In this document: in pieces, positions 6,983 to 14,067 of the stretch | Position numbering within the stretch: position 1 is the stretch's first letter | Layout: the number at the start of each line of letters is the position of its first letter | From: Proteobacteria bacterium HN_bin10 | Lineage (GTDB): Bacteria > Pseudomonadota > Alphaproteobacteria > Caulobacterales > Aquidulcibacteraceae | Assembly: GCA_002083515.1 (NCBI GenBank) | Contig: LWDN01000026.1 | Coordinates: 1-16,368, forward strand | DNA length: 16,368 nt | Direction: 5' to 3' | Notes under the pieces: generated by a model | Told to the model about the DNA's origin: nothing | The model's database searches: none | Seen by the model: only the letters and a program-made list of their open reading frames with translations | Made by a program: the position numbers and the translations under genes

Positions 6983-7660
6983 TCACCGAATCGATTTCAT
7001 ACACTGCTGGAGCTTCTGTCTCGCCTGCACGCCATCATGCCAATCAATCGTCACGACTGGCCTGTTCTGCATGACGACTTCAAAACCCAACTTGTCTTCC
7101 ATACCCTCCATCGCCGCTTCGATGGTCGGAACAGCGAACACAATCGCCCCGCCATCTTTGACATGGGGGTTCCGGACGTGAAAGACCGTGACCGTTTGCG
7201 GTGGGGAGTCGGATTGCTTCAACGTCACCTTCGTCTGCACCGACAGCTCTTTCGGTTGAGGAACAGCAGGGCCGGCAAAGATCATGAGCGCACCTGGCTG
7301 AGAACCACCGGGCCCCACGATAACCACGCTCGACCCCTCTTTAAAAAACGACGCAGTACAGAACTGCCCCTTGGACCTCCCGTAAGACCGGTGGTCCCAA
7401 AATCCCTTCGCGAAGTTGGGATGGCCTACAGACGGCTGTGTTGCGCCCATGCGCCCAACTGCATCGACCATCGGCGCGGCTGATGCCGAGGGACGCGGTT
7501 CGTACGGAGTTACAGGCTTCATGGGGAGACATTCAACCTGCCCATTGAGAGAGCGGGAATAGAGAGTCCCGTCGGGGCAATCATCGGTGAGCGACTGGGC
7601 CCAACCTGGCTCGGTGGCCCAGATGGAGACAACCGATACCAGCAGAACGCGAATCATCAT
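6983..7660 (-). CDS. Secreted periplasmic protein, unknown
   Basis: 225 aa from ATG 7660 with GAGG eight bases upstream; the frame is open to a TTG at 7681. Residues 1-21 (MIRVLLVSVVSIWATEPGWA) form a Sec signal peptide with likely cleavage after GWA. The mature N-terminus is proline-rich and likely flexible. A C-terminal domain begins around GFWDHRSYGRSKGQFCTASF. It contains the strand-rich sequence KVTLKQSD, FAVPTIEAAMEGMEDKLGF and TIDWHDGVQARQKLQQCMK. The cysteine near the start of the domain and the one near its end could form a disulfide. The pattern recalls IalB-type envelope domains, but this is a weak resemblance. It lies 50 bases after the lipoprotein gene and may share its transcript. 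Confidence 0.72.
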   Translation of the reverse strand: MMIRVLLVSVVSIWATEPGWAQSLTDDCPDGTLYSRSLNGQVECLPMKPVTPYEPRPSASAAPMVDAVGRMGATQPSVGHPNFAKGFWDHRSYGRSKGQFCTASFFKEGSSVVIVGPGGSQPGALMIFAGPAVPQPKELSVQTKVTLKQSDSPPQTVTVFHVRNPHVKDGGAIVFAVPTIEAAMEGMEDKLGFEVVMQNRPVVTIDWHDGVQARQKLQQCMKSIR

Positions 7661-7710
7661 AACAAGGTCCTCACTGTTCAATGGGAGCCGAGTGCCTTAG
7701 GCATAAGTCA

Positions 7711-8715
7711 CTACTGTACGGTCGTCACCGCCTTCATATGGACGTAGCCTCTGAGCGAACCGGGCTGAGGTTTGTCGAGATCGAAAAAATGGCCGGGCAA
7801 CACTTTTGCGGTGGCCAGTTGCCTGATCAAGTCGAACGGGTAGCCATACTGCTCCATTTCTTTTTGAACAGCCCCATGAAGATCGACAACCGCAGGCTGG
7901 AGGGTAAGCGTGACGATCGGGCAAACCCACAGGTTCTGTTCCGGCCAATCACATTTTCCATGAGTGAATTCCATGTCGAAATCTCCGATGAGTGCGATCT
8001 GCCCCGGTTTGAGCATGAAGCTAGCAAGGTTGGCTTCCCCTTTATCCGTGAATGCTGCCATACCACGCATATCGACAAAGCCTGCGGAAATCTGCGTGCT
8101 ATCAACTTTTTCGACATAGTGCCCAGGCCTGTACCACTGCGTAACCACGTTCCCGTCAATCGTGGTGCCCGCCGCTTGAGGAGGAACCCAGTCCAGATAG
8201 GTGTAGAGCTGTGGCAAGGTGGTGCCGGAGAATTTTACCAATCCTAATGTGGATCGAATCGGCTTCGTGGCCTTCGGCAGACTATACAAATTGCTCAGCA
8301 TGCGAGTCTTGTGTACATAACCCAAGAGATCGTAGATACCAGGCTCGAGAATGAAGAAGTGGTACTCCTGCGTGAAGAGTTTGCCCCGCCCCTCCTTAGT
8401 CGTGTCTCCACCGACCACGAGCGTCGTCTTGCTCGTACGATGCTGCCAGTACGTGAGAGGAGGACGCACCTCACCGGCCATCTTGACCAGTTCGGTTGAA
8501 CCAACCGAGGGTTCGTAAATGGTCTTCTTGGCAATCAGCACGGCCTTCCCCTCTTTCAGAGCCGACTCAATGGTGCCACTCTGGTTAGACACGATGGCCT
8601 TGGTAACTACCGCGTTGCAGCCGCCGAGAAGAAGCGAGACAACGGATACAAAAGTGAGACTTGCTGCGCTGGGGCGCCTAGGAGATTGCGAGCCTTGGAA
8701 TTCACAACATGACAT
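7711..8715 (-). CDS. Large lipoprotein, unknown function
   Basis: 334 aa from ATG 8715, chosen because GAGGAGG lies eight bases upstream. A basic stretch (PRRPS) is followed by the hydrophobic segment LTFVSVVSLLL and a lipobox LGGC with Cys33, so the product should be lipid-anchored. The mature part has many beta-rich stretches, for example EYHFFILEPGIYDLLGY and LKPGQIALIGDFDMEF. These suggest a DUF2846-like or similar beta-sandwich envelope protein, but I cannot assign a family. Late cysteines in GKCDW and LWVCP may pair. The gene sits in the gene-poor stretch between two attC-like sites, upstream of the secreted-protein gene. Confidence 0.75.
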   Translation of the reverse strand: MSCCEFQGSQSPRRPSAASLTFVSVVSLLLGGCNAVVTKAIVSNQSGTIESALKEGKAVLIAKKTIYEPSVGSTELVKMAGEVRPPLTYWQHRTSKTTLVVGGDTTKEGRGKLFTQEYHFFILEPGIYDLLGYVHKTRMLSNLYSLPKATKPIRSTLGLVKFSGTTLPQLYTYLDWVPPQAAGTTIDGNVVTQWYRPGHYVEKVDSTQISAGFVDMRGMAAFTDKGEANLASFMLKPGQIALIGDFDMEFTHGKCDWPEQNLWVCPIVTLTLQPAVVDLHGAVQKEMEQYGYPFDLIRQLATAKVLPGHFFDLDKPQPGSLRGYVHMKAVTTVQ

Positions 8716-8748
8716 GTGCGATTCCTCCTCAAGAATACCTATTCTCAT

Positions 8749-8977
8749 TCACAATAATTCCAACCACAGAAGCGCAGAAACAATGAATTGGCCCGGAACC
8801 ATGATGGGCAGAACGACAATGGATACGATAAGAATATCGGTGACATACGCGCCACAGCTCCCGACCTCGCCTTGGGGGGGGTGCACTTATGCGAATCGTG
8901 CTCAGGCCTGTGTTGCAACCAGCTAACTTCGAAGAATAGGGCCGAGGAGACGCTTTCTCCATTCCATCTTCCATCAC
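8749..8977 (-). pseudogene. Possible small membrane protein interrupted at a C8 homopolymer
   Basis: From 8886 a minus-strand frame of 45 codons (GTG start) ends at 8749 and encodes a strongly hydrophobic C-terminus: YVTDILIVSIVVLPIM then GQFIVSALLWLELL. Upstream, another frame with ATG codons near 8977 runs open into a run of eight C residues (minus strand; 8881-8874). Removing one C would join the two into about 75 aa. The alternatives are an independent 45-residue peptide or chance. No family is recognised. Confidence 0.3.
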
Positions 8978-8986
8978 TCGTCGTGG

Positions 8987-9306
8987 CTAGAAACTCGTGA
9001 AATACTCCTTTCACTCACAATGCTGTACCGAATGAACGGGAGTCTATCTCGGTCCTATCACCTAGGCCAGGAGATTTCACAAATACACCGCTGTCAGCGA
9101 CAGTACACCATCCCCAGGTCGTTGAAGAAAGGTATTTTAAAGAGCCATTGTGAGCGACCAACCCCTCTAATTGTTTGGAAGATCGGAGACTTAAGCAAAG
9201 TTGAGGGCGAAATTATTGATTAAAGGGTTCGATACCTACTTATGCCTATTCATGCAACTCAGGCCAACTCAAAGTCGCTCCTTTTGACCTTCACAGATGA
9301 TGAAAA
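8987..9306. other. About 300 bases without a confident gene
   Basis: This stretch follows (in gene direction) the attC-like site 9307-9369, where a cassette gene would be expected, but no minus-strand frame is supported. A plus-strand frame of 67 codons (9020-9223) is open but has no ribosome site and no recognised motif. The composition is more AT-rich than the flanks. Nothing else is visible. Confidence 0.4.
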
Positions 9307-9369
9307 CCTCGCGTCTAGCTGAGGGGCGGCGACGATCAGGAGCCGTCCCGCGCCAATGCTGGGTTGGGC
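9307..9369 (-). repeat. attC-like site (63 nt)
   Basis: In gene direction: GCCCAAC (9369-9363, fits RYYYAAC), CCAGCATTGGCGCGGGACG, a hairpin core, then GCCGCCCCTCAGCTAGACG and GCGAGG (9312-9307). The segment CCCTCAGCTA is shared with the site at 13125-13189. The DUF998 gene runs into it and ends QPNPALARDGS. The crossover box has lost GTT. Confidence 0.72.
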
Positions 9370-9986
9370 TGGGGAAACCGGAAGATCAAAGAGAGGCTGG
9401 CCACCGTCAGCCACCCGAATATGATCACTTCGGTTACTCGCTGAACGAGTCCTCTCATACCGACCCAACTCGGTGTGGAAAGCAGAACGAGACCGACGAG
9501 CACCGCCACGCCGGAGAGGACAAGCGCCATACCGGTGAGGGATGACTCTACCTTTGTATGCGACCACCCCAACGCCATCAGGCCAGCGCCCGTTCCAAGA
9601 TATTCGATCAAACCGAATACGTTATGGACTTGCTGCTGCCATGAACCCATCAGAGGTGAGCCAGGATCACAGGGAAAGAAGGCCGCCATCACATACCCTA
9701 GTCCCAGCGAGGAAAAGGCCCGAAGCCCCCAGGCGGTTGATCGATCACGTGCATAGAACGGATAGGCAAAAACAATCGCCACCCACACGAGTACACCGGT
9801 AGGAAGGAAGAAGCCAAAACTTACGAGGCTTGATATCGGGGATCCAGACTCTCCAAGTTCACTGATGGTATGACGGATATGGCTATACTCAGGTCTCGCC
9901 AACGCAAACGTCCATGTGCCCACCAGCACAAGCACGGTCGCACCAATTCCAGCAAATCCCGCGACATGATGAGGGGAAAGCTTCAT
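9336..9986 (-). CDS. DUF998 family membrane protein
   Basis: 216 aa with six likely transmembrane segments. Residues 35-50, HIRHTISELGESGSP, are the hallmark of DUF998 proteins. A second conserved block, AAFFPCDPGSP, followed by QQQVHNVFGLIEYLG, fits the family. These are integral membrane proteins of unknown function. The start ATG at 9986 lies about 90 bases after the alpha/beta hydrolase gene, with only a weak ribosome site. The last residues (QPNPALARDGS) are encoded by the attC-like site 9307-9369, a sign of cassette origin. Confidence 0.85.
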   Translation of the reverse strand: MKLSPHHVAGFAGIGATVLVLVGTWTFALARPEYSHIRHTISELGESGSPISSLVSFGFFLPTGVLVWVAIVFAYPFYARDRSTAWGLRAFSSLGLGYVMAAFFPCDPGSPLMGSWQQQVHNVFGLIEYLGTGAGLMALGWSHTKVESSLTGMALVLSGVAVLVGLVLLSTPSWVGMRGLVQRVTEVIIFGWLTVASLSLIFRFPQPNPALARDGS

Positions 9987-10076
9987 GATATTGCTATCTG
10001 ACGGTGACTGACCTCATACGGAGGCTCTTGGCCGCGGAGGGACTATCGTCTTGCTGAGTGATCTCATCCCGCCGGT

Positions 10077-10889
10077 CTACGGCAGGCTGGGTTGCAGTTG
10101 AGACAGGACTTCGCGGATGGCCCAGATAACCGACTCGGGCTTTTCCAGCGGAATTCCATGGTCGCTATCCACCCATATCTGCCTGGCATCTGGATACAGT
10201 CGAGCGAGGTCTTTCCGCTTTTCATTCCCGTCATTCGCTAAAGCCGATGTTCCTTTCATCGGGCGCAAGGCGCTTAAAATGATCACGGGTTTGGCGCTGA
10301 AGGTCGGCAGACCCAAGATCTCTTCTCCCGTTGCATCAGTGGCGGTCAATTCCTCTTTTGCCACTGCGGAAACTGCCACGCTAAACACAACTCGCACCCA
10401 CGTGGGCCAGTTCTTGGGCGAGCCGGCGCCTTTCAGTTGCAAAGGGTGGGTAGAATCCACGAGGACAAGAGCATGAACCTCGTCTGGATAGCGCCGAGCA
10501 AATAGCTGCATATACAAACCGCCTAACGAATGCCCGACCAGAACATATGGTGGATGGAGACCTTTGCATCGAAGCAATGACCGCAATTCATCGACGATGT
10601 GCCTACCGTCACGCGGCGTAGAAGCGGGATCGCTTTTCCCGTAGCCAGGACGATTATAGGCGAATGTGGTGGTGGTCTTTGCAATTTCTGGGAAGACCTT
10701 TCTCCACCACTCCATTGATCCACCGAGCCCATTCTCAAAAATAACAGCCTGGTTTCCGTTTCTCGACACGGCATATTCAACGCGTCGCTGGTCGATCTGA
10801 TCCGTCATGGCATTCGGCAATGACGCGCACCCAGCAACAAGCATGGCACATGACCACAACACATATGGGGCCGGTCTGTTCATTTCCAT
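10077..10889 (-). CDS. Alpha/beta hydrolase with lipoprotein signal
   Basis: 270 aa from ATG 10889 (a second ATG is two codons later; the frame is open further upstream). The N-terminus has a hydrophobic stretch ending in the lipobox VAGC (Cys21), so the enzyme is probably anchored in the envelope. Fold markers: the oxyanion block ENGLGGSMEWW (52-62), RPGYGKSD (80-87), the nucleophile elbow GHSLGG with Ser121, and the catalytic His244 in SDHGIPLEKPE. The family hydrolyses esters, amides or related bonds; the substrate is unknown. It starts about 10 bases after the stop of the lipoprotein gene upstream, consistent with one operon. Confidence 0.88.
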   Translation of the reverse strand: MEMNRPAPYVLWSCAMLVAGCASLPNAMTDQIDQRRVEYAVSRNGNQAVIFENGLGGSMEWWRKVFPEIAKTTTTFAYNRPGYGKSDPASTPRDGRHIVDELRSLLRCKGLHPPYVLVGHSLGGLYMQLFARRYPDEVHALVLVDSTHPLQLKGAGSPKNWPTWVRVVFSVAVSAVAKEELTATDATGEEILGLPTFSAKPVIILSALRPMKGTSALANDGNEKRKDLARLYPDARQIWVDSDHGIPLEKPESVIWAIREVLSQLQPSLP

Positions 10890-10899
10890 GGCGGATTGT

Positions 10900-11577
10900 T
10901 TAATGATCGTGGCCCATGAGTGTAGCAGCCAAGGCCGCACTCATGTCTTGGTCGAGGGTCTTGATCCCCTTAATCACGAACATACCTCCATTCCGCCATC
11001 TGGTTTGGGTAGTGGCCAATGACTCTGACGTCGTGGCATCGAGGACGCGCACATCAATGAGTACTTCCGTGCCACCTTCCACCATAACAGGTATTCCGAT
11101 AAGCAGCCTTGGCCCCAGCTCGCGCACCACGACAAGCAGAACCCGTTCTGGCTTGGGATTCGAGCTTGACGCCGAGCGTATGAGCTCTTCGTTGGACGCC
11201 AGTGCCTGCTCCGTGGTCAAGCGATGGATTGCTACGACGGAGAGACAGCCCGACCGGCTCAGGAAGTCTTGGATGCCACGCAGCGCGGCAGCTTCGCGGA
11301 GCTGCGGTTCCTTTTGATCGGAACGCCATTTGGTGCCCCAGTAGACGAGCGTCGGGATCGGACGTTTACCAGTTTGGCACAACGGCTCTTTGAGCGGCGA
11401 GCCCGTCGTGTTCACCGTGGTCGATGCGCACCCTATCAGGAGAGAGGTAATAACAAGTAATACGAGAGTGCGCGTGGCTTGAGGAATATGAAAACGGCTA
11501 GCGCGACCTTGAGGGACTCGCGCTCGTGCATCCCCCTCAAACACGCTGTTGGACAATGCCCCCTCAAATGGTCGCAT
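10900..11577 (-). CDS. Lipoprotein, unknown function
   Basis: Up to 225 aa from ATG 11577. The first ~35 residues before the hydrophobic segment are longer than usual, so a start at an internal TTG or GTG codon is likely; a GAGGGGG run precedes the TTG. The segment TLVLLVITSLLIGC ends in a lipobox with LIGC. The mature protein has RGIQDFLSRSGCLSVVAIHR, VLLVVVRELGPRLLIGIP and EVLIDVRVLDATTSES. This alternating pattern is seen in outer-membrane-associated lipoproteins that carry a small alpha/beta domain. I cannot name the family. It begins 22 bases after the MDR oxidoreductase gene and is followed closely by the lipoprotein-like hydrolase gene. Confidence 0.72.
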   Translation of the reverse strand: MRPFEGALSNSVFEGDARARVPQGRASRFHIPQATRTLVLLVITSLLIGCASTTVNTTGSPLKEPLCQTGKRPIPTLVYWGTKWRSDQKEPQLREAAALRGIQDFLSRSGCLSVVAIHRLTTEQALASNEELIRSASSSNPKPERVLLVVVRELGPRLLIGIPVMVEGGTEVLIDVRVLDATTSESLATTQTRWRNGGMFVIKGIKTLDQDMSAALAATLMGHDH

Positions 11578-11598
11578 AGGTGATCGGTACTCCTAGAT

Positions 11599-12579
11599 TC
11601 AGTCGTCATGCTTCAGAGTTATGATGACATTTCCCTTCTTGCGTCCGGTGTCGACATAGCGGTGCGCCTCGACAATCTGCTCGAACGGATAGCACCGATC
11701 AATGACCGGTTTGAATTCCCCCGCCTCAGCCAGCCCCGAGAGAAAACACACATCTTCAACGCGTACGGTAGCGGGCCCAGCGATGACTTTCTTGCTGCTC
11801 GCCATCGACACCCATGGAGATTGAAGCATGTCCGGCAGCCCAGCCAAAACCATAAGAAGGCGTCCTCCTTCGTTCAACGAAGCTTTGCTGCGGGAGAACG
11901 GAGCCGTGCCGACGGTATCGAGAATGAGATCATAGGTTTCGCCATTCTGCGTAAAGTCCTCTTTGGTGTAGTCGATTGCATGAGTGGCACCCAGAGATTT
12001 CACCAAGTCCACGTTCGCGGCACTGCACACTCCGGTCACGTCCGCTCCGAAATGCCTGGCGAGCTGTACCGCAGCCGTGCCTACCGCTCCAGAGGCGCCA
12101 TTGATGAGCACCCTTTCCCCACTCTTCAGTTTCCCTCGTCCGAAGAAATCCAACGCCGTTGTTCCGCCAAACGAGAGCGCGGCTGCTTCTTTAAACGTCA
12201 GATTGGACGGCTTGTGTACCAACGCTCCGTCTTCCGGCATACATTTGTACTCAGCATAACAGCCCATGGCGGTATCGCTGAACGCAATAACGGAGTCACC
12301 GACTGTGAATTTTCTGACGTCTTTGCCGACCGATTCAATTACTCCAGCCAACTCCGAACCTAAGATGGGTTGCCTTGGTCGTCGAACTCCAAATACTAAA
12401 CGCATGAGGAGTCCGAACCCAGCCGGCACATTGAGGCTTCGCACACGCCAGTCCCCAGATGTGACCGTTGTCGCACATGTCTTTATCAAAACTTCATTGC
12501 CCTTGGGAATAGGCTTTTCGACTTCCTGCAATCGGAGGACATCGGGCGGCCCATATCGTTCACACACAATTGCGTTCAT
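11599..12579 (-). CDS. Zinc-independent MDR (quinone oxidoreductase-like) alcohol dehydrogenase
   Basis: 326 aa, full length for the medium-chain dehydrogenase/reductase superfamily. The N-terminal catalytic domain begins MNAIVCERYGPPDVLRL and contains LGSELAGVIESVGKDV. The NAD(P)-binding Rossmann motif is INGASGAVGTAAVQLA, typical of the quinone-reductase branch. The zinc-binding residues of true alcohol dehydrogenases are not evident: the GHE motif is replaced by GSE. The C-terminal block FKPVIDRCYPFEQIVEAHRYV ends the family pattern. It reduces carbonyl or quinone substrates with NADPH in the cytoplasm. The start at 12579 has GAGGG ten bases upstream and is about 47 bases after the attC-like site 12626-12689. 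Confidence 0.92.
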   Translation of the reverse strand: MNAIVCERYGPPDVLRLQEVEKPIPKGNEVLIKTCATTVTSGDWRVRSLNVPAGFGLLMRLVFGVRRPRQPILGSELAGVIESVGKDVRKFTVGDSVIAFSDTAMGCYAEYKCMPEDGALVHKPSNLTFKEAAALSFGGTTALDFFGRGKLKSGERVLINGASGAVGTAAVQLARHFGADVTGVCSAANVDLVKSLGATHAIDYTKEDFTQNGETYDLILDTVGTAPFSRSKASLNEGGRLLMVLAGLPDMLQSPWVSMASSKKVIAGPATVRVEDVCFLSGLAEAGEFKPVIDRCYPFEQIVEAHRYVDTGRKKGNVIITLKHDD

Positions 12580-12625
12580 GCGTTATCGCCCTCAAGGGTT
12601 GCGTTGATCCGCAGTCGTTCGCGTG

Positions 12626-12689
12626 GTCCAACGTGCCAGCTCAGGGACGCGCCGCTTGCGGCGCGTCCCACTGGAGCGCCTTGTTGGTC
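12626..12689 (-). repeat. attC-like site with intact crossover box (64 nt)
   Basis: In gene direction: GACCAAC (12689-12683), AAGGCGCTCCAGTGGGACGC, core GCCGCAAGCGGC, GCGTCCCTGAGCTGGCAC, and GTTGGAC (12632-12626), which fits GTTRRRY. The arms pair almost perfectly around a four-base loop, GGGACGCGCCGC with GCGGCGCGTCCC. Of the short sites here this is the most likely to be functional. The GNAT gene runs into it with tail NKALQWDAPQAARP. Confidence 0.85.
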
Positions 12690-13107
12690 GCGATGTTTCC
12701 GACGAAGTGAACACTTGCCAGTGACATGCCTTCACGCTCATAGAAACGATGTGCGTCTTTTCTTTGAATACCTGAATCAAGGTGCATTTGCACGCAGCCT
12801 TCCTTTGCCGCGAATTCTCGAAGCCAAGAAAGCAGGCTGGCGCCGAAGCCATTCGATCGATGAGAGGGCAACGTTGCAAGGTCATCAACGTACAGAAAAC
12901 GACCCCATGCTAGGTTTTCACCGACTCGAAATCCCGCGACAGCTACCACGCCATCCGATTGTTCGACAAAGGCAAGTTGATAGCCTGTTTTTCTTGGCTT
13001 CGAACTCTGGATAGAAATTGATCTTCTGCGATGTGGGGCCGAAGCTCCCGTATGACGGGATAACAAGCGGCAATCTCAGAATTTGTTGTGGCGATGCGAA
13101 TGTTCAT
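12641..13107 (-). pseudogene. GNAT acetyltransferase with a one-base frameshift
   Basis: The first frame runs from ATG 13107 (MNIRIATTNSEIAACYPVIR to LSRVRSQEK). The rest of the GNAT fold is in the next frame: GYQLAFVEQSDGVVAVAGF, then FLYVDDLATLPSHRSNGFG with the acetyl-CoA loop, and VQMHLDSGIQRKDAHRFYER. The frames meet at a run of five A on the minus strand (12992-12988); six A would restore a single ~155-residue protein. GNAT enzymes transfer acetyl groups from acetyl-CoA to amines; the substrate is unknown. The frameshift could be a real mutation or a homopolymer sequencing error. Its 3' end lies in an attC-like site. Confidence 0.85.
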
Positions 13108-13124
13108 GATGGTTCTATTTTGAC

Positions 13125-13189
13125 GCCTCACACCTTAGCTGAGGGGCGCCGCGCTTTGTGCAGCGTCCCTCTCCAGCACCTTGTTAGGC
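13125..13189 (-). repeat. attC-like site (65 nt)
   Basis: In gene direction: GCCTAAC (13189-13183), AAGGTGCTGGAGAGGGACGC, core with AAAGCGCGGC, then CCCTCAGCTAAGGTG and GTGAGGC (13131-13125). The L' half matches the usual CTGAGCTTGGGCGTTAGGC at most positions, but the crossover box has G instead of the second T. It shares the core CCGCGCTTTGTGCAGC with the site at 13835-13899, which has the same length. Confidence 0.82.
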
Positions 13190-13818
13190 TGTTTGATCTT
13201 CATGGCCATCACCATGTGAAAGACCATCCCCCAGTACGCGACAAATTCCCGATCATCGACCACCAGTAGTCCCGCACTGTTCAAATGCTTGGCAATCTCG
13301 GCAGGATCATGTCGATAGCACGGGACGTTCGAAAAGAACTTCAAATGCCCGTGAGGATCTTGTTGGTTTTTCTTATAGACAATAACCGGCTCGTAGGTGA
13401 AGACCAAATGGCCATCGTCATGCAGCAAATCACCACACCGGACGAAGAATCTCGGCAGATCGGGAATATGTTCAACGGCTCCCATGCAGATAATGAGATG
13501 AAACCAGCGGCTGAAATCATCGGGTAGCGAGAAAACATCGCCCTCATGCAGATGGATATCCGGGAACTTGCGTTTGCAGCGTCGAAGCATCTCCGCAGAG
13601 ATATCTACACCATGAATAGAGGCAAATTGACGCTGGTGGTAAATGGCTTCAATGGCATGGCCTGTTCCAGTGCCAATATCAAGGATGTTGGATTCGGAAG
13701 TGGCGAGCGAGAGCAAGTAGTGACGAAGGAAGTCTGGCGCCCGATACTGGACGATATATCTGATGGAGAAGTCAAAGACGAGCGCGAGAAAATTATAGAA
13801 GTTTCTAGTCGAGGACAT
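13135..13818 (-). CDS. Class I SAM-dependent methyltransferase
   Basis: 227 aa. Motif I is clear: NILDIGTGTGHA (residues 44-55). The acidic residue after strand 2 is Asp72 in GVDISAEML. Motif II-III context is seen in HEGDVFSLP (91-99), and motif IV-like sequence is FHLIICMGAVEHIPD. This is the Methyltransf_11/25 type, cytoplasmic, acceptor unknown. The start ATG at 13818 lies 16 bases after an attC-like site and has no strong ribosome site. The C-terminal 16 residues (NKVLERDAAQSAAPLS) are encoded by the next attC-like site and are dispensable cassette tail. Confidence 0.88.
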   Translation of the reverse strand: MSSTRNFYNFLALVFDFSIRYIVQYRAPDFLRHYLLSLATSESNILDIGTGTGHAIEAIYHQRQFASIHGVDISAEMLRRCKRKFPDIHLHEGDVFSLPDDFSRWFHLIICMGAVEHIPDLPRFFVRCGDLLHDDGHLVFTYEPVIVYKKNQQDPHGHLKFFSNVPCYRHDPAEIAKHLNSAGLLVVDDREFVAYWGMVFHMVMAMKIKQPNKVLERDAAQSAAPLS

Positions 13819-13834
13819 GGGTGTAATTCAAGCG

Positions 13835-13899
13835 ACCTGACGTTTCAGGTGAGAGGCACCGCGCTTTGTGCAGCACCGCTTTCCAGCGCTGAGTTAGCT
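13835..13899 (-). repeat. attC-like site (65 nt)
   Basis: In gene direction: AGCTAAC (13899-13893) containing the TAA stop of the antitoxin gene, then CAGCGCTGGAAAGCGGTGC, a core with CACAAAGCGCGG, and CTCACCTGAAAC plus GTCAGGT (13841-13835). The arms pair imperfectly. The crossover box carries GTC instead of GTT. Confidence 0.8.
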
Positions 13900-14067
13900 T
13901 CCGGTGGGTTTGAGCCGCAATCGTGGTGGTCGAGACACAACAGGATGACCAGATTCTTTTTCCTTCTTTCTGAGGTCGCTGCAGATCGCTAAGAGGTCAT
14001 AATTAAATTTTGCAGCATGCGCTTCTCGTGCCTTGCGCACTTCGTCCACAATGGGATCGGGTTTCAT
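13894..14067 (-). CDS. Probable antitoxin of the PIN-domain toxin
   Basis: 57 aa from ATG 14067, which overlaps the toxin stop as ATGA. The sequence MKPDPIVDEVRKAREAHAAK, then FNYDLLAICSDLRKKEKESG and a basic proline-rich tail, matches a common short protein found next to PIN-domain genes. The charged helix and flexible tail are typical of type II antitoxins, but the DNA-binding fold is not obvious. The order is toxin first, antitoxin second, the reverse of classic VapBC. The TAA stop lies in an attC-like box, so the two genes form one cassette. Confidence 0.75.
   Translation of the reverse strand: MKPDPIVDEVRKAREAHAAKFNYDLLAICSDLRKKEKESGHPVVSRPPRLRLKPTGS

Noticed and set aside
7681..8247. 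188-codon plus-strand open frame across the large lipoprotein
   Set aside because: The minus-strand gene has a strong ribosome site, signal sequence and lipobox; the plus frame has none.
9020..9223. 67-codon plus-strand frame in the gap upstream of the attC-like site
   Set aside because: No ribosome site and no recognised motif, and it lies opposite to every real gene in the window.
11608..12363. 251-codon plus-strand open frame across the MDR oxidoreductase
   Set aside because: It is antisense to a full-length, clearly recognised enzyme and has no ribosome site.
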